Of a DNA stretch of 64,000 nt, positions 23,320 to 35,624 are shown in pieces. Every line of letters starts with the position of its first letter. Positions within the stretch are counted from its first letter, which is position 1. Both the position numbers and the translations under genes were made by a program. This stretch comes from Panax quinquefolius (lineage: Eukaryota > Streptophyta > Magnoliopsida > Apiales > Araliaceae): positions 147,488,166-147,552,165 of the forward strand of contig CM035152.1 in NCBI GenBank assembly GCA_020205615.1. Direction: 5' to 3'. The notes below the pieces were generated by a model. That model ran no database searches, was not told where the DNA came from, and saw only the letters and a program-made list of their open reading frames with translations.

Positions 23320-23465
23320 TCATCTAACAATACCATCTCGATGCTGTTTATGTAGTCTGCTTTATTGAAGCTTGACATATTCCAAAGTCGAGTTATCCTG
23401 ACTTTAATCTTTCACGTCTCTTTGACAGGGCTGATGTCATCAACAAAATCGTATCTAGTCATCAT
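21929..23465 (-). pseudogene. RPA1-like (replication protein A large-subunit-like) pseudogene, six exons
   Basis: Minus-strand exons resemble plant RPA 70-kDa-like proteins (OB folds binding single-stranded DNA). Exon 1 is 23465-23316 (RYDFVDDISPVKET, then [20 protein letters not shown]). Exon 2 is about 23190-22900 (ends QFTPYDQILSTPIDDSYLV). Exon 3 is 22823-22724 (GQLTAIESLEVSSNNG). Exon 4 is about 22440-22351 (SNSMFGSRLLLNADIHEVV). Exon 5 is about 22310-22127. Exon 6 is 22045-21929 (zinc-ribbon start ILATILCTETEYNWFYNSC). GT/AG borders fit at most junctions. Broken: TGA at 23414-23412 where a Trp is expected, a frameshift in exon 2, CKKY in place of CxxC, and a TGA ending the zinc ribbon early. 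Such genes occur both as host families and as Helitron cargo; no Helitron Rep/helicase is visible. Confidence 0.82.
23224..23314. repeat. Compound (TG)n(TA)n microsatellite in an intron
   Basis: About 22 bp of TG then about 69 bp of TA. It lies in the first intron of the RPA1-like pseudogene and begins at the donor GT on the minus strand, so the intron starts with the repeat itself. Confidence 0.92.
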
Positions 23466-24120
23466 CTAAATAATGGGATAGGGTAAAGTATAAGATAAAT
23501 GTTTAGTAGAAAATAATAAGAATGAGATAATTGTTTGTAGCATGAGTTATTGCGTAATAGTTAATATGTATTTATAAGGAGAAAATTATGTTAAATAACT
23601 GAGAGTAATGATAATAGCTTATTAATGATAATATCATAAAATAGTGATTTTAGGAGATAATAATTAAATTTAAAGGATAATATCGTAACAGTTGATATTA
23701 CCAAATTAGTTTAGATTTGTAGTGATTTAGGGGTTATAAATTCAAAATATTAATTTGGGATTAAAAAGTAGTAATTTTAGGATATAATAATTAAATTAGT
23801 AATGATAATATTAGAAAAGTTAATATTATCACAACAGCTTTAGATTTGTATTGATTTAGGTATTATAAAATCAAAATATTAATGTGGGATTAAAAATAGT
23901 GATTTAAGGATATAATAATTAAGTAAATGATAATATAAAAGCTATTTAGATTGAAAAAGTAGTGATTTAGGATATTATAAAATCAACATAGTAAGTTATG
24001 ATTGATATTATTTGTTCTTTTAATTTTATTTTAAATGTTTTAAAATCGTATAATATTATATTGTAATATAATTATAAATGGTATAATATTATGTTGTAAT
24101 ATAAATAAATTAGTAATGAT
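23466..24120. other. AT-rich spacer with diffuse repeats
   Basis: Upstream of the RPA1-like copy. The phrases AGTGATTTTAGGATATAATA and ATTATAAAATCAA recur at about 23640-24000 as loose imperfect repeats, the same vocabulary as the 515-bp tandem units that follow. No gene. Confidence 0.45.
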
Positions 24121-24952
24121 AATATCCACACAGTTTAGATATATAGTGATTTTGTTATATCGTGTATTATAATATTATACCATACGTATGTATGATATTA
24201 TGAATGGTATAATATTAGAAAAGTAGTGATTTTAGGATATAATAATTATGTTTTAACATAATTAAATTAGTAGTAATGATTTAGAAAAATAGTGGATTTT
24301 GGGATTATAAAATAAACATATTAGTATGAGATTATATATATGTATGATATAATATATGGTACAAGATTATAAATGGTATATAATATTGTAAAATTCTAAA
24401 AAATGGATTTATTGGGTTGTCACGGTTAGTAATGTTGGAACTTATATATATGTATGGTATAATATTCTAAAAGGTATAATATTATAAAATTCAAAAACTG
24501 GTGTAATTATGTAGCACAGGTGAAAACCGGAGTAATGGATGAGCATATTAATTATGTAGGACAAGTGTTGCAATATGAAAATGACAAATGTCATGCAATG
24601 GTGTTATGTACTGCAATTTAGTATATTTAATAGATAATATCCGCACAGTTTAGATAGATAGTGATTTTGTTATATACGTGTATTATAATATTATACCATA
24701 CATGTATGAAATTATGAATGGTATAATATTAGAAAAGTAGTGATTTTAGGATATAATAATTATGTTTTAACATAATTAAATTAGTAATGATTTAGAAAAG
24801 TAGTAGATTTTGGGGATTATAAAATAAACATATTAGTGTGAGATTATATATATGTATGATATAATATATGGTATAAGATTATAAATGGTATATAATATGT
24901 AAAATTTTAAAAAGCAGATTTATTGGGTTGTTATTGTTAGTAATGTTGAAAA

Positions 24953-24993
<41 letters not shown>

Positions 24994-25171
24994 TATAATA
25001 TTATAAAAGGTATAATATTATAAAATTCAAAAACTGGTGTAATTCTGTAGGACAGGTGAAAACCGGAGTAATGGATGAGCATATTAATTATGTAGGACAA
25101 GTATTGCAATATGAAAATGACAAATGTCATGCAATAATGTTATATACTGCAATTTAGTATATTTAATAGAT
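24121..25171. repeat. Two-copy tandem duplication, 515-bp period
   Basis: The unit starting AATATCC(A/G)CACAGTTTAGAT occurs at 24121-24635 and again at 24636-25171, sharing almost all features, including the tail TGACAAATGTCATGCAAT. The second copy carries an expanded (TA)n tract at 24957-24991. Non-coding. Confidence 0.88.
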
Positions 25172-25177
25172 AGATTA

Positions 25178-25473
25178 CTACCTCTATTTCATAATAATTG
25201 ATTTTTTAGAAGAATTTTTTTTTTCAATTTATTTGTGGTTTACAACTTTTTATGAGAATAAATTAGTTACTTTTTTATATCATTCCTGACTTGTCTCATT
25301 GTCTCAAGAAATTTTTTCTCTTATATAATTATATTAGTAGTTTTCAACTTCCCATAAAAGGGGTACTAATAGAATTTCATACAATTTTTAATTATTAAAT
25401 GATAGTATTAAATGACTTTTATTAATTTATGTGCATGAAACTAAAAACTACTATTATTATAGAATAGAGATAG
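25178..25473. mobile_element. Degenerate MITE, same family as 14911-15466
   Basis: Inverted ends TTACTACCTCTATTTCATAAT and a near-complement at about 25450-25473. Its interior (CATTGTCTCAAGAAATT, TTCAACTTCCCATAAAAGG) is the inverse of text in 14911-15466. Confidence 0.7.
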
Positions 25474-26210
25474 TAATATTTTCATATGTAAATATAAAAT
25501 TTTTAAATTACACATGTGGGTTCCACTCACAGTGACAGAAGTTAATTATGTGAAAAACAAAACTACATTAATTTAATTATACATATGAAGGAAATAAGAT
25601 TTATTATAAATTATTGAAATAATTAATGTCATTAATTAAGTACTCCCCTATATTAAATGTCTTAATTTCCTTTTAGGATGTTCCAAAATAAATGTTCTAT
25701 TTTTATATTAGTAACTATATTTATCATATTCTTCATGTTATACCCTCATAATTTTTTACTCAATTTTTATTGGATATGCAATTAATTTATAAAATATTAT
25801 TATAAAGTTACATGAAATTCCTCTTATACTCTAATAATTTTGATACTATTTAAAATTAAAATTTTGATAATTTTAACATTACTCGATATTTAATGTTGGT
25901 CCGAAATTTCTTGTACCTATAATGGTATTTCTAAAAATGGCGATAATAAAAAATCATGTAATTTTAATTAGTTAAATAGTAAAATAACAAAATTAATTTT
26001 AAGAAATGACATATAAAAAAACTAAAATTAATTTATGTTATAAAGAGAGTAAAATAACAGTTGCTTTTAGACTCTTTCGACTCCTGATTTAAAATATATC
26101 CTACCTTTTCTAACTCCCATGTTTCATGTATTATCACTATTTCTTCACTGGCTTCTATTATCTATCACTCTTTTTATTTTTCCCATTAATTATTTTTTTA
26201 AGTTGTGCAC

Positions 26211-26215
<5 letters not shown>
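25474..26215. other. AT-rich spacer
   Basis: No gene. A Stowaway-like left end, TACTCCCCTATATTAAATG, is present near 25641 without a clear right end, so it may be a truncated MITE. Confidence 0.35.
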
Positions 26216-26273
<58 letters not shown>

Positions 26274-26300
26274 TGTGTGTGTGTGTGTGTGTATGTGTGT
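26216..26300. repeat. Compound (TA)n(TG)n microsatellite
   Basis: About 50 bp of TA followed by about 35 bp of TG with single interruptions. Confidence 0.92.
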
Positions 26301-26433
26301 CCCATAAGTATTATTTATAAAATTTAAAATACAGTATGTACATACTTGAAGTTTGTAAGGTTATTAAAGTTTGTAACCTAATGGTTAAAACGCACTAATC
26401 AGTGCATAATATTCTATACTTTTGATTTTTTAA

Positions 26434-27884
26434 TGTTTAGTTTTATAATATGTTTTATGTGTATATGAGCTTATTAAGTGATTTTTTGAGTTCAGGAAGA
26501 ATTGGAGCTGAAAAGAAAAAATATTGCTAAGAGGAGTAAAATAGGCAGATTTGACCTCTAGAGCTTCAACTGAATTTTGGATTATGTTAGAGTTTCAGAA
26601 TGAGAAAATAGTCTTCTTGAAGTGGTAGAGGACGTCTTAAGCTTTTCAGAAAGATGTTATTTGCAAAATATCGAGTTCATTTGGGTGTCCAAACATTGTT
26701 TCAAAAAATACTGATGGGAATTGGATTCCTGTCCGGACTAGTAAGTTTAAAAATGTCATATCTCAAGATCCGGAAAGAGTTACAGGACGTGCAACCTGTC
26801 AAATCGAATCTAGTATAAAAATATACAAGTCCAGGGGGGTCAGAGTCAGGGCTCTTAAGTATGGAAGTCAAGGCGCTCTAGCTCCTGTCTCCGTTTGCGA
26901 TTTTTGAGCCGAATGTCTTTCTAAAGCCATTTTGCACTGGATTTTGAGGGATTTTAGTAGTTTTTCCAATTCTTTTTCTCTTAAGTTAGGGTTTTCCTAT
27001 GTAGACTATAAATAAATGTTATTAGACACTTGGGAGGGAGATCTAGCCTACAAACTTGCTCTCTATTATTTTTCGGTGATTTTTATGGCTATGTGTAACT
27101 AAACTTCTATTCTTTGATTAAGAGACGAAAACCTCAGATGTATTACATTGTGATATCTAATTGGTTTTCATTGTTTAATTATATTTTGAGTATTGGTTAA
27201 TTTTCTGTACAAGAATTTTATGATTGATATGTTTGATTGCTAGGATGCATACTAGTTTATTAATCATTGAAATCTAATGCTAAATTAGATATCAAATCCG
27301 TAATTGTTTGGTCACTCTAATTTGTGAAACAACTAAGATTAATAATTGACTGCAGATCACGAGATTATTATATCTGAGAAAGGATACTCAACTAAATTAA
27401 ATGCAACCGCTTGTGCTTGTGTTGTTTAGTTTCATCGGTTGTTTTAATTCTTAAAGCGTCTACTAAATTAAACTTTTAGCGTTTGTCTGAAGTTGTTTAG
27501 TAGTTAGGGTTATTTAGATCGCTTATTTCTATCTACTTATAATTAAGGAAAGACATGGAATGATTCTAAATGGTGAATTGATTCTAAGGGTGAATAAATA
27601 TTAATTGATTATGCTTGAGTCAAAGATTAGTGTAAGTTTCTGAGTTGAAAGTTAATCTAATCCAAAGTTTGTTTTCTTTGATTTTCTTTAATAAATTATT
27701 TTGCATTATTTTTAGTTTACTTTAATAATCACAATCAAATCCCCCAATTTTGGTTACAAAGCATAAAAACATAATAAATCATTCTCTGTAGGATCGACTC
27801 TTACTTGTACTACTACATAATTATCTTTCGCAGTAAGGTTTTATTTTTGGTTGCCTGCGACAACACACCACGTACTTAAGTGCA
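26434..27884 (+). mobile_element. Probable solo gypsy-type LTR
   Basis: 1451 bp beginning TGTTTAG and ending GTGCA. The end region resembles gypsy/Athila U5, with GGATCGACTCTTACTTG and a TGCCTGCGACAACACA stretch near 27790-27868. The interior (27300-27600) also resembles this LTR class. Flanking pentamers TTTAA and TTCAA differ at one base, so the ends are tentative. No coding sequence adjoins it. Confidence 0.5.
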
Positions 27885-27986
27885 TTCAAAATTCTTTTTT
27901 GCTAAACAAAATGCATGCTTCGAAGTTTTAACCAGTTAAAATGCATATCAAGATTCTTTTTTACTAAACAAAATATATACTCTCTT

Positions 27987-29609
27987 TGTTAGGTTTGTGA
28001 GAATCATAGACGCAATCAAATGTGTACAAAACAGTGGAAGCATGACAAAATCATATTTAATTTTTTTCACAAACTAATTACCCAGATCATATTTTATGCA
28101 TGTTATTAATTAAAACGAAGGATAAGAAGTTATGGAATCATACCCTTGTAGATTCAAGCTTCCACAGGTACGAGTTCAACTCCTAGTTCTTTGCGATCTT
28201 CTTGAATCTCCGGGATTGATTCCTTCATTTGATAAATGTTAGCCACCCAAGTATTTGGCCTCTATAGGTGATCCACCAAGGAAGAAGGATTATTCAAGAA
28301 GGAGGATGGTTGGCTAAACCCAAGTTTTTCTATCTCTGCAGAAAAACGAGTACTCTCCAACAATTGAAATTACGTCTACAGATATCTAGCATAAGACTGC
28401 TCTTATATAGATATTAGTTAACCCTTCTAATCTAATTAGAAATTTGGTTTTATTTAATTAATTAAAAATTTAATTAATTAAGCTCCCTAATCTTATTAGG
28501 GATAATTAATTAGCATCCTAATCTTATTAGAAATAAATGAGAGTAATTATATTAAATTAATTACCAAACTTCATTATAAATTAAAATAATAATAATAATT
28601 GTAATAATATTAATATGACTCTCTCTTATTAATTTATATTTAAAATATTAAATAATAAATATTAAGCTATTTAATTTATTCGATCACCATAGATTAAAGT
28701 AAATACACTTAACATATTATTACGATTATGCCATTAATTTCTTAAATAATTATTCTTCCTTTTATGGTGTGACCCTTTAGGTTCTCTATATTAAACCGGT
28801 TGTGAATAAATCAATTAGAACAATTCTAATCTCATTTAAATAAATAAATTAAACTATTTATTTATTTAAATAAATAATATTTATTCTACAATAAGGATAA
28901 GCTTTCTTAGCGATCAATGACTTTTCAGATATTATAAATTTCAACATTAATCATAAAAGAATCTTTGAGTAAATAGTTTCCATACAATTTAATTATTCCA
29001 CCATACAATGTCCCAATTAAATATAAGACATGAAATTACTATTAAGTCTTATTTTATTTAATTATATGTATTTCGATTCCCAAATGAACAATTCTGAATG
29101 AATGCAAATTAGAAAGATACTATGATGATCTCAAGTCCAAGGATCACTTGTACTACTATCACTACGGGAATTCCTATTGACATGCAAGTAAAACTCCATT
29201 AGGTATTCCTTAGCGAGTCACATTCAGTGAACTTAATCTCTAATAAGCACCTTATACTTGCTTTAGTGTCTCCACACAAATGATCATGAGATCAATTATT
29301 CTCATCCAATGAGCAAGCAACGTATGTACCAATCTATCAGGATTCACTAATCCCCTTTTAGTACTCCAACGATTGGAAACAATTTTAGTTTTAAGCTATC
29401 TAAAAATTTAGATCTCATTAGCATAATCTCATCATGATTCTAAAAGCGTTGCTTAAAACTATGAGTTTATCACATATTATTAAACAGCACCATGTAGATA
29501 AATTAAATGCCTTCAATAAATAAATACTTTTATTAATAAATAAATAAGATTGTCACAAAGTATATGTTTTATCATCATACATGATTGGCTTGTATGCATA
29601 CTACTTTCA
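27987..29609 (-). mobile_element. Solo copia LTR, older copy of the 1316-10391 family
   Basis: 1623 bp, plus-strand ends TGTTAGG and CTTTCA, collinear with the LTRs at 1316-3192 and 8510-10391 but clearly more diverged, with several deletions (for example near 28440 and 29110). Flanking pentamers CTCTT and TTCTT differ by one base. The minus-strand TATA region is at about 28389-28397. No internal region is present. Confidence 0.82.
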
Positions 29610-30299
29610 TTCTTACTCAGAGATGCAAACCATGTTTTGTTTAGTAAAAAAAGTATTTTAAGATGTATTTCGATATTGCTTTAAATAGGGAAATAATATT
29701 GCTATTTTTACATGTGCTTCGCTTAGGTGAGACTCATTCCACTATTTTGTGAGAGAAGATCATATAAAAATATCAAAATAACATATAAAAATAGTATTCC
29801 CCCTTCAAATAATATGAAGCAAATATCAAAAATCCTAAATTTTGAACAAACTATATTTTAGGGGGTGTTAGGCAATGAGTTATAAGTTGGACAAACCAAA
29901 TTATAAGTCATTTTCTACTGTTTTGATGTTTGGTTATGACTTATCTTTTTAACTTATGAGTTGGCTTATAAATCAAAATAAATAAGCAATAATTTGGTAC
30001 TTATTTAAAAATGACTTATAAGTCATTCCTAGTAAGTTGGTTTGACTAAATATAATTTTTATTTTGTTCATCTTTTATTCTGTTAAATTACATCTTTATT
30101 CTTCCAACCTAATATCTATTTCTTCTACAACGTAAACAAACATGTAATAAAAAATGTTAAGACAAAAATATCATCACCTATATAAATATAAAATATATAT
30201 ATATATATATATATATATTAGTAGGTATTATATTTATTTTGTATTATATTAAAATATATACATACATACACTATAATATAATATTAAATATATAATATT
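29610..30299. other. Spacer with possible hAT-type MITE
   Basis: From about 29870 a stretch begins AGGGGGTGTTAGGCAATGAG and continues with repeated CTTATAAGT-type motifs (to about 30060), like hAT-derived MITEs of plants, but no clean inverted right end was found. A short (TA)n lies at 30193-30218. No gene. Confidence 0.35.
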
Positions 30300-30600
30300 C
30301 ACTACGAGAAAATAGCCTATCTGCATGATCACGATAGAATCATGACCGAATCCAAATTAATCGATAGTGGTCGCAGATTATCTCGGTCATTATCTCGCTC
30401 TTCGATGACGTATATAAGCGAATTTGACCGTTAATAATAGCAACAGATAATATCGTCAGGTTGAGTTAAGCTTTAGTGTGATGTGGTGCCACGTGTTAAC
30501 AAACGGTAGTAGCGACCATATGCGGTCGCTAATACCAAAAAAAATTGTTCAAGAACACTCGCTGAAGGTAATAGCGATCACGTGCGGTCGCTAATACTAA
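30300..30600. promoter_or_regulatory. CACTA terminus and subterminal hairpins
   Basis: After the CACTA end, AGCGACCATATGCGGTCGCT (30511-30530) is a perfect 7-bp-stem hairpin. A second, AGCGATCACGTGCGGTCGCT, is at 30573-30592. TGGTCGCAGATTATC near 30366 is a related half-site. Subterminal repeats of CACTA elements are transposase-binding sites; the assignment here is by position and repetition. Confidence 0.72.
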
Positions 30601-31094
30601 ATTTAAAAAAATTTCATGTTTTGTGGATTTTTCAAAAAAATTGTACCTGATTTGTACCTACTTTATATCCCAACACACATCAATATCTATAAATAAACTA
30701 ACATGCATACAAATAAAACTAACACAATATAAACATCCATGTATAAACATAAATAAACCAACATAAAATCTAGATATAAATTTCATCACGTACAATATAA
30801 ACATGTTTGTACATTCAGTCGGTAAAAAAAAGAATAATACAAATGTAGAACAAAAGAAGAGTACAAATGTCTTCAAGCATTAATATCGTCCAAATGGGAC
30901 TGTAACAAAAGAATAAAATATGTTAAATATATAGTATATATATTGATACTAGTATGACTTATACAAAGAAAAAAAGACTCAATATCATGTATTATTGAAT
31001 GTAAAAGTGGTTATATATAGCCTTACAATAACAGAAAGTTAAACATAAAGTTAATTAATAGGAATTATTTAACAAAAGCAAGACTAAGTCTACC

Positions 31095-31125
<31 letters not shown>

Positions 31126-31159
31126 GTGATTAATTTGATTGTACTAAGTATTAAGATTA

Positions 31160-32540
31160 CCTCATCATCATCCTACTGTCGTGCTGCTGTCGTCAATATA
31201 TCTGCTAACTCATCAGGATTCAAAGACTGCTTTTGTCCGCCCAGTGTATAAATAAGATTACGATCATGACATATCGCTCTCACATAGTCAAGTAGGGTGC
31301 TGCGCGCCGATGGCACGATAATCGAAAGTAGATCGACTACCGAGTCGCTGTGCATTATCGATAATGGCCGTCGTTTTCCTTAGCCTTTGACGTAGTTCTT
31401 CTTCACAACAGACACCCTCTCCCATAATTCTTGATTAATCGGCGGTTGTAGGGTGTTAGCAGGATAACGCTCGTCCATTAAGCTCTTATAAGTGTCTTGT
31501 CATCAAGTTAAAAATTAAATAGTTAAAAATAAATATTTAAACTTAATCATGACGTACAAATTATAGGTTAACAACATATCAAAGTTATAAAAACTAATAC
31601 CGCTATCTGGACAGCTTCAGGTAAACCATCATGGGTGGCCACATACACATCCAGCCAATGGATAGGCAGACCTTGAGATTGAGCCTCCTACAAAACATGA
31701 TTTCATATTAATATGTAAATATGTGATATACTATCGACCATGACTGTAACATTAAAAAAACTTTGCAAAATACGTACCCTGACAGCAATATGCTGTAACT
31801 GTGATATAATGTCGCCCCTATAGATGCCTTTTGTCTTGTCACCTTCAGGTGCACCTGAGGCTCTATTCATGGCAGCAGTCTTGCGTCTCTTCACCTAGCT
31901 CTTAGCTCATCTCCACAGCTTACACATGTCATCCCATATGGGTTACGCACACCACCAGGGCTATACTCGTGTATGTACTACTCATCTTGTCCTTGATGGT
32001 CGACCTCTGCATTATGTAGGGTTTTCTGTCGTTCCTTGGTCAAATTATATTTTGTTCGAATGACACACTTTTGCCAGAAAAGTGTTTGTATTATTGATGA
32101 ATGTGCGTCGTCCCATCTATACTTTTTCTTCAAATAAAACAATAATAATAATATTAAAATGGTGATAATATAATCCAACACTACTAAACAATATTAGTTC
32201 ATTAATTATATTATCTATCATAATTTAAAAATATACCATAAATTTAGTCCAAATGGCATCCTTGTCGGGGCGAGAGGTGTGCTCGCCCACGTAATCACTG
32301 GTGTAGGCCAATTCTGTAAACATAGTTGTGAAATGCACTTCACAATCTTGTTTTCTTGAAAATCACTAAAATATACAACAATTTACATTAAAGATAAGTA
32401 ATTTTATTATAATATTTAAAGCAATTTACATTAGTATATAAGAGCTAGATAATGTACGTGTTGTCCGGAGGGGGTCAAATTTGAATGAGAATTCAATCAT
32501 CCGTATTAGTCGGGCCCTTCGGGACATGATTAGGACCCAG
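31160..32540 (-). pseudogene. CACTA second gene, Transposase_24-like
   Basis: Minus-strand pieces read DDAHSSIIQTLFWQKCVIRTK (about 32085-32145), WDDMCKLW (about 31920), then KRRKTAAMNRASGAPEGDK (about 31840-31895) and GDIISQLQH. This is the layout of the plant Ptta/En-Spm Transposase_24 family, whose role in transposition is not well defined. A C-terminal piece with RYPANTLQPPINQELWERV (about 31415-31475) and a serine/leucine-rich tail ends near 31165. Introns are likely (short stretches with GT/AG borders near 31500 and 31690), and stops are present. Confidence 0.62.
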
Positions 32541-32829
32541 ACTCAAGCCGCGCTTTCTTGGCGCTACTTCAGAAGAAATCTATAAATAATAATTTCTGGA
32601 TGTTATTATGAGATATATGATATTACATATACAAATAAAATGACAATAATGACAGGTAATTGTATGAAATTGTTAACTATGACAACTATAAATGAAAGGT
32701 ACATAAATATGACAATGATATAGAGAACATGTATATATATAATTGTATGTAATACAAGTAAAACTAAACATACACTTTAATGAAAATCGTTGTCTGAGTC
32801 AGAATCATTTTGAACATCATTTGGAGATT

Positions 32830-33560
32830 CTTAACCACCATCTTCTTCAGATTCAGTGTCAGTGTCAATCAATAACTCTTCATCCTCAAATTCAATGTCA
32901 TATGCACAAGTATTGACTCGGGATCCAATTCATCAGGTTCATCTCCACCCTCTAACTGGATTACTTCATTGTTGTCCTCTACATTTATTATAAGAGGTCT
33001 ATGAAACGTCTCCTATTGGTAGAACTCCTCATCTATTAATTGGACACGACTACATCCGTGAGTATTTATTATAACTTGTTAATCTGTAGGTGGTCTATCC
33101 CTTTTCCTAACAAGACTAGGAGTGTAGTATATTTGTACCGTTTGAGTTGGCAACACAAATAGTGTATTGATGTACGTGGAATTATAAAGGTTAATATCTA
33201 CGATTTCATGTCGATCGACACGTATCCCTTTTTCTGAATCAAACCAACGAAACTTAAACAAGTTAATCTGACCCCCATAAGTACCCTACAATAACTCTAT
33301 GATTTCCTCCAACTCCATATAAAAGCCACAACCAAACTCATTGTAACAATCTCCTTGAACACACATTCTAGTGGTAGTTGTTCTTTTACCACGAGCATAT
33401 GTCTTTGTACGAAATTCACATCCATTTATTTTGTAATCATTGCGGCTGACTTCGTCCCTGTCTAGTCCATAGCTAGGACTTGTACATTTGAAGGATTTGT
33501 TCCCTCATTAAGAGCCTACAAAAATTATATTAAATTAAATGAATTCATAAATTAATATTA
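32830..33560 (-). pseudogene. CACTA transposase C-terminal part (DUF4216-like)
   Basis: Minus-strand text LFKFRWFDSEKGIRVDRH and LPTQTVQIYYTPSLVRKR (about 33100-33270) matches the DUF4216 part of plant Tnp2-type transposases. It is preceded by the MCVQGDCYNEFGCGFY stretch (about 33320-33375) and followed by an acidic tail (ELDPES, DTDTESEEDGG, about 32835-32940). Frame changes and stops show that it is inactive. LTR B inserted immediately upstream on the coding strand. Confidence 0.72.
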
Positions 33561-35199
33561 AATATGTCGTGTGTAAGACCCCAAATTATTAATAAATGAA
33601 ATTTATTTTCCTCTATTTATTATTTTGAAATAGTAAGGGTTGATTTGATTAATGTGGATAGTTATGGGTAAAATACGCAAATATTTTAATAAGCAAGTGG
33701 TTATAAAATATTCATTATTGTTTGAGAATATTCGTTTGGTCGTGGAATATTCAGCATCGTCGGGGAATATTCGTATTGACCTGCCAGCCTTTTTTGGGCC
33801 CCATAACGGAAAGCGATTGGATGAAGAAAACGACAAATATAAGTTGTTTATAAATAACTACAGTAGTTGTTATCTATTAATCTTGTTGGAATACACGTGG
33901 TTAAAACACACTAATCACGCGTTGTTCAACAAAGATTAGCACTCAGATTGCACCAATTATTGATTCTTACGTAGAAGGCACTACTCAATAATTGTTACAA
34001 GAATTATCGCTCAGTATTTTATTTTATTGATTCAATAATTCACGCATTGATATTTTATATTACCGTTGTTTCAATAAATTGTCATTACACAAGATTTTCC
34101 ATTATCGGAGCAATAATTCATATTATCCGAATAATATTATTGGATAACATTATTGGCAATGTCTAGAAAATTGCCTCAAGGAGAGGTTTGGTCACCTAAT
34201 CAATTGCGCCAAGAAGAGAGAGATCCTTATTCGAAAGCCCCTCTTTCCGAGGAACTACCGTTGCCGAAGATTGTGATTCGTAATATTATTTGTGAATAAT
34301 TAATTATTGATTTATATGATGAGGAAAATATTGATATAGATGGAGAAAATTTTTAATGTGACAATTGTTGAAAATTAATATTTTATCTTTTTCTGATAAA
34401 ATAATTCATTTAAATATATTATTTTAATAATATATTAACGGCGATATTTTTATAATGAATGTGGGATATATGAGTATATGAGGATGAAGAGTATTTTTGT
34501 GGCATTAAATATTTAACACATATTTTGTGTGTTGGTGGACACAATTATTGACCTAAATTTGATTATAGCTTGTAAAATCGCCCGTTTATGGATTTCGATC
34601 AATTTCTGTTTGGAATTTGGAAAAACTTTTTTCTTCAAAGTTGTAGAGAATTGAATTTTCTATAAAAAGTCGCGAGATTTGAATTTTCTGACAAAAGGGC
34701 TATTTATTATGAATTATTGAAGTTCCAAAGTTCCGAAATAATTGATTTTTGGAAGTTTTAATTGTTTTAATTAACAAAAACGTTTTTTAGATGTATGAGC
34801 CTCATTTTACATGTGTTAGGTTGTTGATTTCAGATTCTCAAAGGTTGGCGTAGACAAATTTTTATAAATATATTATTATATTAAATTTTCGCTTTGGTGT
34901 TCTAAGCATTTTCCTATAAATAGGGTGCTTAGGTTAGAATTGAAAATCACACCGTAAATCAAGTTTTCTCTCTATATTATCGAGCGTATTCATGTGAGTA
35001 TTTTGAGTATACTTTGAGTATTGCTATACGGTGGCAAGTTCAAGTCATAGCCTATATCCTGTTTCAAAATTAAGTCTCGATCTTTCGAGGTAAAGGATGT
35101 TATTTTCTTCTCAAATGATATTATTTCTTCAATATCATTATCTTTGAAATATTGGTTGGAACTTTTTATCAAATTTGGAACTTTTTCATGTCGGAGTTA

Positions 35200-35390
35200 C
35201 TATTTATGAGTTACTATTCACGAGTTACTATTCATGAGTTACTATTCACGCGTTACTATTCACGAGTACTATTCACTAAGCGTGAAGATGTTTTTTGTGA
35301 AATTTCTATCTTTTGGTGTCGGAGTTACTATTCACGTATACGGCACTACTCACGTATACGACACTATTCACGAATACGGCACTATTCACC
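35200..35390 (+). repeat. ACTATTCAC minisatellite in LTR B
   Basis: About a dozen units on GAGTTACTATTCACG, then a variant subarray with TATACGGCACTACTCACG at 35335-35390. In-frame reading gives only Tyr/Ser/Arg repeats. Confidence 0.88.
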
Positions 35391-35624
35391 AAAAAAATGA
35401 AATTTCTTCTTTTTATTTAAAATATCTATTATGGATACTAGCTTTGATTGTATCCATGTTTTGATCATTCTTAAATTTAACTCCACTCTGATTACTTATG
35501 AAGTATTTTTGAACTTGGATTGTTTAAAATACGAATCCTTAATATTTGTTCTTTTGTTTCACTGGATTCGTTTTCTTTAAAATATTTTTCATCATCCTCA
35601 GTCCTAAATGATGATATTACTGAA

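Noticed and set aside
23085..23378. Open frame with long Tyr-Ile and Thr-His runs
   Set aside because: It is the translation of the (TA)n(TG)n microsatellite in the RPA1-like intron, not a protein gene. The same holds for the frames at 24879-25130 and 26119-26320.
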